Assembly (NCBI RefSeq): GCF_027942865.1
Contig: NC_134529.1
Span: 25,584,467-25,648,466, forward strand
DNA: 64,000 nucleotides
Origin: Odontesthes bonariensis
Taxonomy: Eukaryota > Chordata > Actinopteri > Atheriniformes > Atherinopsidae
Reading direction: 5' to 3'
Shown here piece by piece: positions 62,570-64,000 of this stretch. The position numbers were made by a program, and so were the translations under genes. The notes beneath the pieces were generated by a model. The model searched no databases, was not told the DNA's origin, and was given only the letters and a program-made list of their open reading frames with translations. Numbering within the stretch: the stretch's first letter is position 1; each line of letters begins with the position of its first letter.

Positions 62570-63154
62570 GTATGTGGGATTAATCATTTTTCCTTCATGG
62601 ATTTCCTGTGTTTTTTCAATTTTAGAATGATATGTTCTGATCTAACTTTTTGTTTATTCATATTCATTCATTATTATCTATGTTTCATGACAAGGTCTTT
62701 AAGTTGTGTGGTCTTTTTCATTCTGCAACTCCCTAAACGGGCATCGGTTGAGTACTCAACCATCACGTCTTAGGTCTGTATTCAATATTGCTAATGCAAG
62801 GATACAAGTCTCCTCCTTTGTCCTCGACACTTGTAGAGAGCAACAGTGCAAGGGACAAATAGTCTTATACAGAAAGGTTTGCACCGAAGCTGGGTGATTT
62901 TGTATCTTGTAATCTTTTTGTTTTTAAAAGGTACTGAAAGGTTCTGTAAATAAGTTGACCACAAGAAACCACACTTTAGAACTTTGCTTTCCACAAATTT
63001 ACTTGTACTTATTTACTGTGATACCATAGAACACCAGCAAATGGCTAACAAAAACTTTAGGCAAGAAGAAAAAAGATTAACGAAATTGCTGATATTATAA
63101 CAAAGGTGGAGAGGAAAAAAGATTGTTTTCACAATGTATAAGTTCTTTTTATAG

Positions 63155-63223
63155 TGTGGCAGATGCAGTGGAAAGACCCAAGATGCTGCTAAGGAAGTGA
63201 GGAGGAGGATGATAAGTGTACGA
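63155..63223 (+). CDS. weak candidate cenpe exon
   Basis: Between a tttttatag acceptor and a CGA/gtaaga donor lie 23 codons in the required phase 0 (CGRCSGKTQDAAKEV...). The composition is not clearly coiled coil and I see no family match, so this may be chance. Confidence 0.2.
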
Positions 63224-63720
63224 GTAAGATTCAGGAAAAGAATAAACATCAGATTAAATTTTATTGCTACAGAGAGCCAAGAAAAGACAGGATGATAGAC
63301 TGGAGATATGCTCTTTATCATGAACAGGAACGGGAAATGCAAAACAAAAAAACCATTGCAACAACATCTTCATCCGTGTTGTGTTTTTCATCAGAGATTT
63401 TTCATCTCTGTTAGCCACCTCAGGTCTGTTTCAGACTTGTATGATCATGTAAAAATGTTTGGTTAGTTTCTGCAAATTTCTCATATGTTGTGGTTTTTCT
63501 GTTGAATAAGCAGAACTGAGAACGAATCTCTCAAATGTTGTCAAAAGATTTATTCATGCAAGCTTCAGCCTTACATAAAGTTCTGGCCAGAATATAAAAC
63601 AGGAGAAAAAGTAACGCATCCAAACTTCTCCCCAACTTTATACCCTCAATTGATGCACTTCCCCACATCTGTTAAGCTGTTGCTCCATTGGAGGATTCTG
63701 TTTCCCCAATGACCAGATAC

Positions 63721-63746
63721 GTGTGTGTGTGTGTGTGTGTGTGTGT
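63721..63746. repeat. (GT)n microsatellite
   Basis: A short GT tract near the right edge. The rest of 62570-64000 shows no other recognisable feature and is probably cenpe intron. Confidence 0.9.
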
Positions 63747-64000
63747 CAGATACCAAAAGTTTGAACATTGAACAAGTGAGCATCCATACTGTGTGCATCA
63801 ACCCATTGTATATGTGAGCATGTCTCCAGTGTGGAAGTACGAACATGTGACCGGAGCTCATTGTCCACACAAATCTGCACTTGTCCTTACAAGGGCAAAT
63901 CTCAATTCTCTCCTGGCATACAAAGTTTGTTTTCGCCATTCTCACGTCCCTGTTCTGTGCCTGTTGCTGTGAGATGCATCTCACACCTCATCCTAACTGA

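Noticed and set aside
62838-62877. Short stretch between tgtag and gtttgc as a cenpe exon
   Set aside because: None of the available acceptor positions gives a convincing phase-0 peptide; one meets a stop at once.

Overview
The window is eukaryotic, almost certainly teleost fish. Its genes are vertebrate genes split by GT-AG introns. The introns and spacers are filled with transposon families typical of fish: hAT, piggyBac-type TTAA elements, PIF/Harbinger-type, Tc1, and L1, L2 and other LINEs. I found no bacterial-style operon, CRISPR array, rRNA or tRNA gene.

Four protein-coding genes can be assembled exon by exon with matching splice phases. (1) znf292-like gene, + strand, 5489-22481: three internal exons and a giant last exon carrying 16 C2H2 zinc fingers. 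Its first exons were not found and probably lie left of the window. (2) smim8, + strand, 26306-27149: a complete two-exon gene for a 95-residue single-pass membrane protein. (3) ddx51, - strand, 38985-28037: a complete 16-exon DEAD-box RNA helicase of 659 residues. (4) cenpe, + strand, from 39583 past the right edge: 21 exons giving 942 residues so far, with the complete kinesin motor, the neck and the start of the coiled coil. smim8 and ddx51 are tail to tail, about 0.9 kb apart. ddx51 and cenpe are head to head, about 0.6 kb apart, and probably share a bidirectional promoter.

Layout: 1-5488 is repeat-rich, probably znf292 intron. 5692-14425 is a large znf292 intron holding hAT elements with intact 8-bp target duplications, a nested MITE, LINE pieces and an unusual element with a 9-bp target duplication and a RecQ-like P-loop. 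22482-26305 is spacer with a decayed L1. ddx51 intron 9 (29771-34019) holds L1 ORF1 and ORF2 remnants. The cenpe introns are the most transposon-dense part. They contain an 834-bp near-perfect foldback, a LINE cut by two MITEs, a piggyBac transposase remnant, and two hATs inserted side by side into overlapping target sites.

The genes do not form one pathway. They are a chromatin and transcription factor (znf292), a small membrane protein (smim8), a ribosome-biogenesis helicase (ddx51) and a mitotic kinetochore motor (cenpe). The most striking points are the heptad-matched 84-bp tandem repeat with a three-unit higher order inside cenpe, its GC-AG intron, the compact divergent ddx51/cenpe promoter, and the well-preserved stratigraphy of nested transposons.
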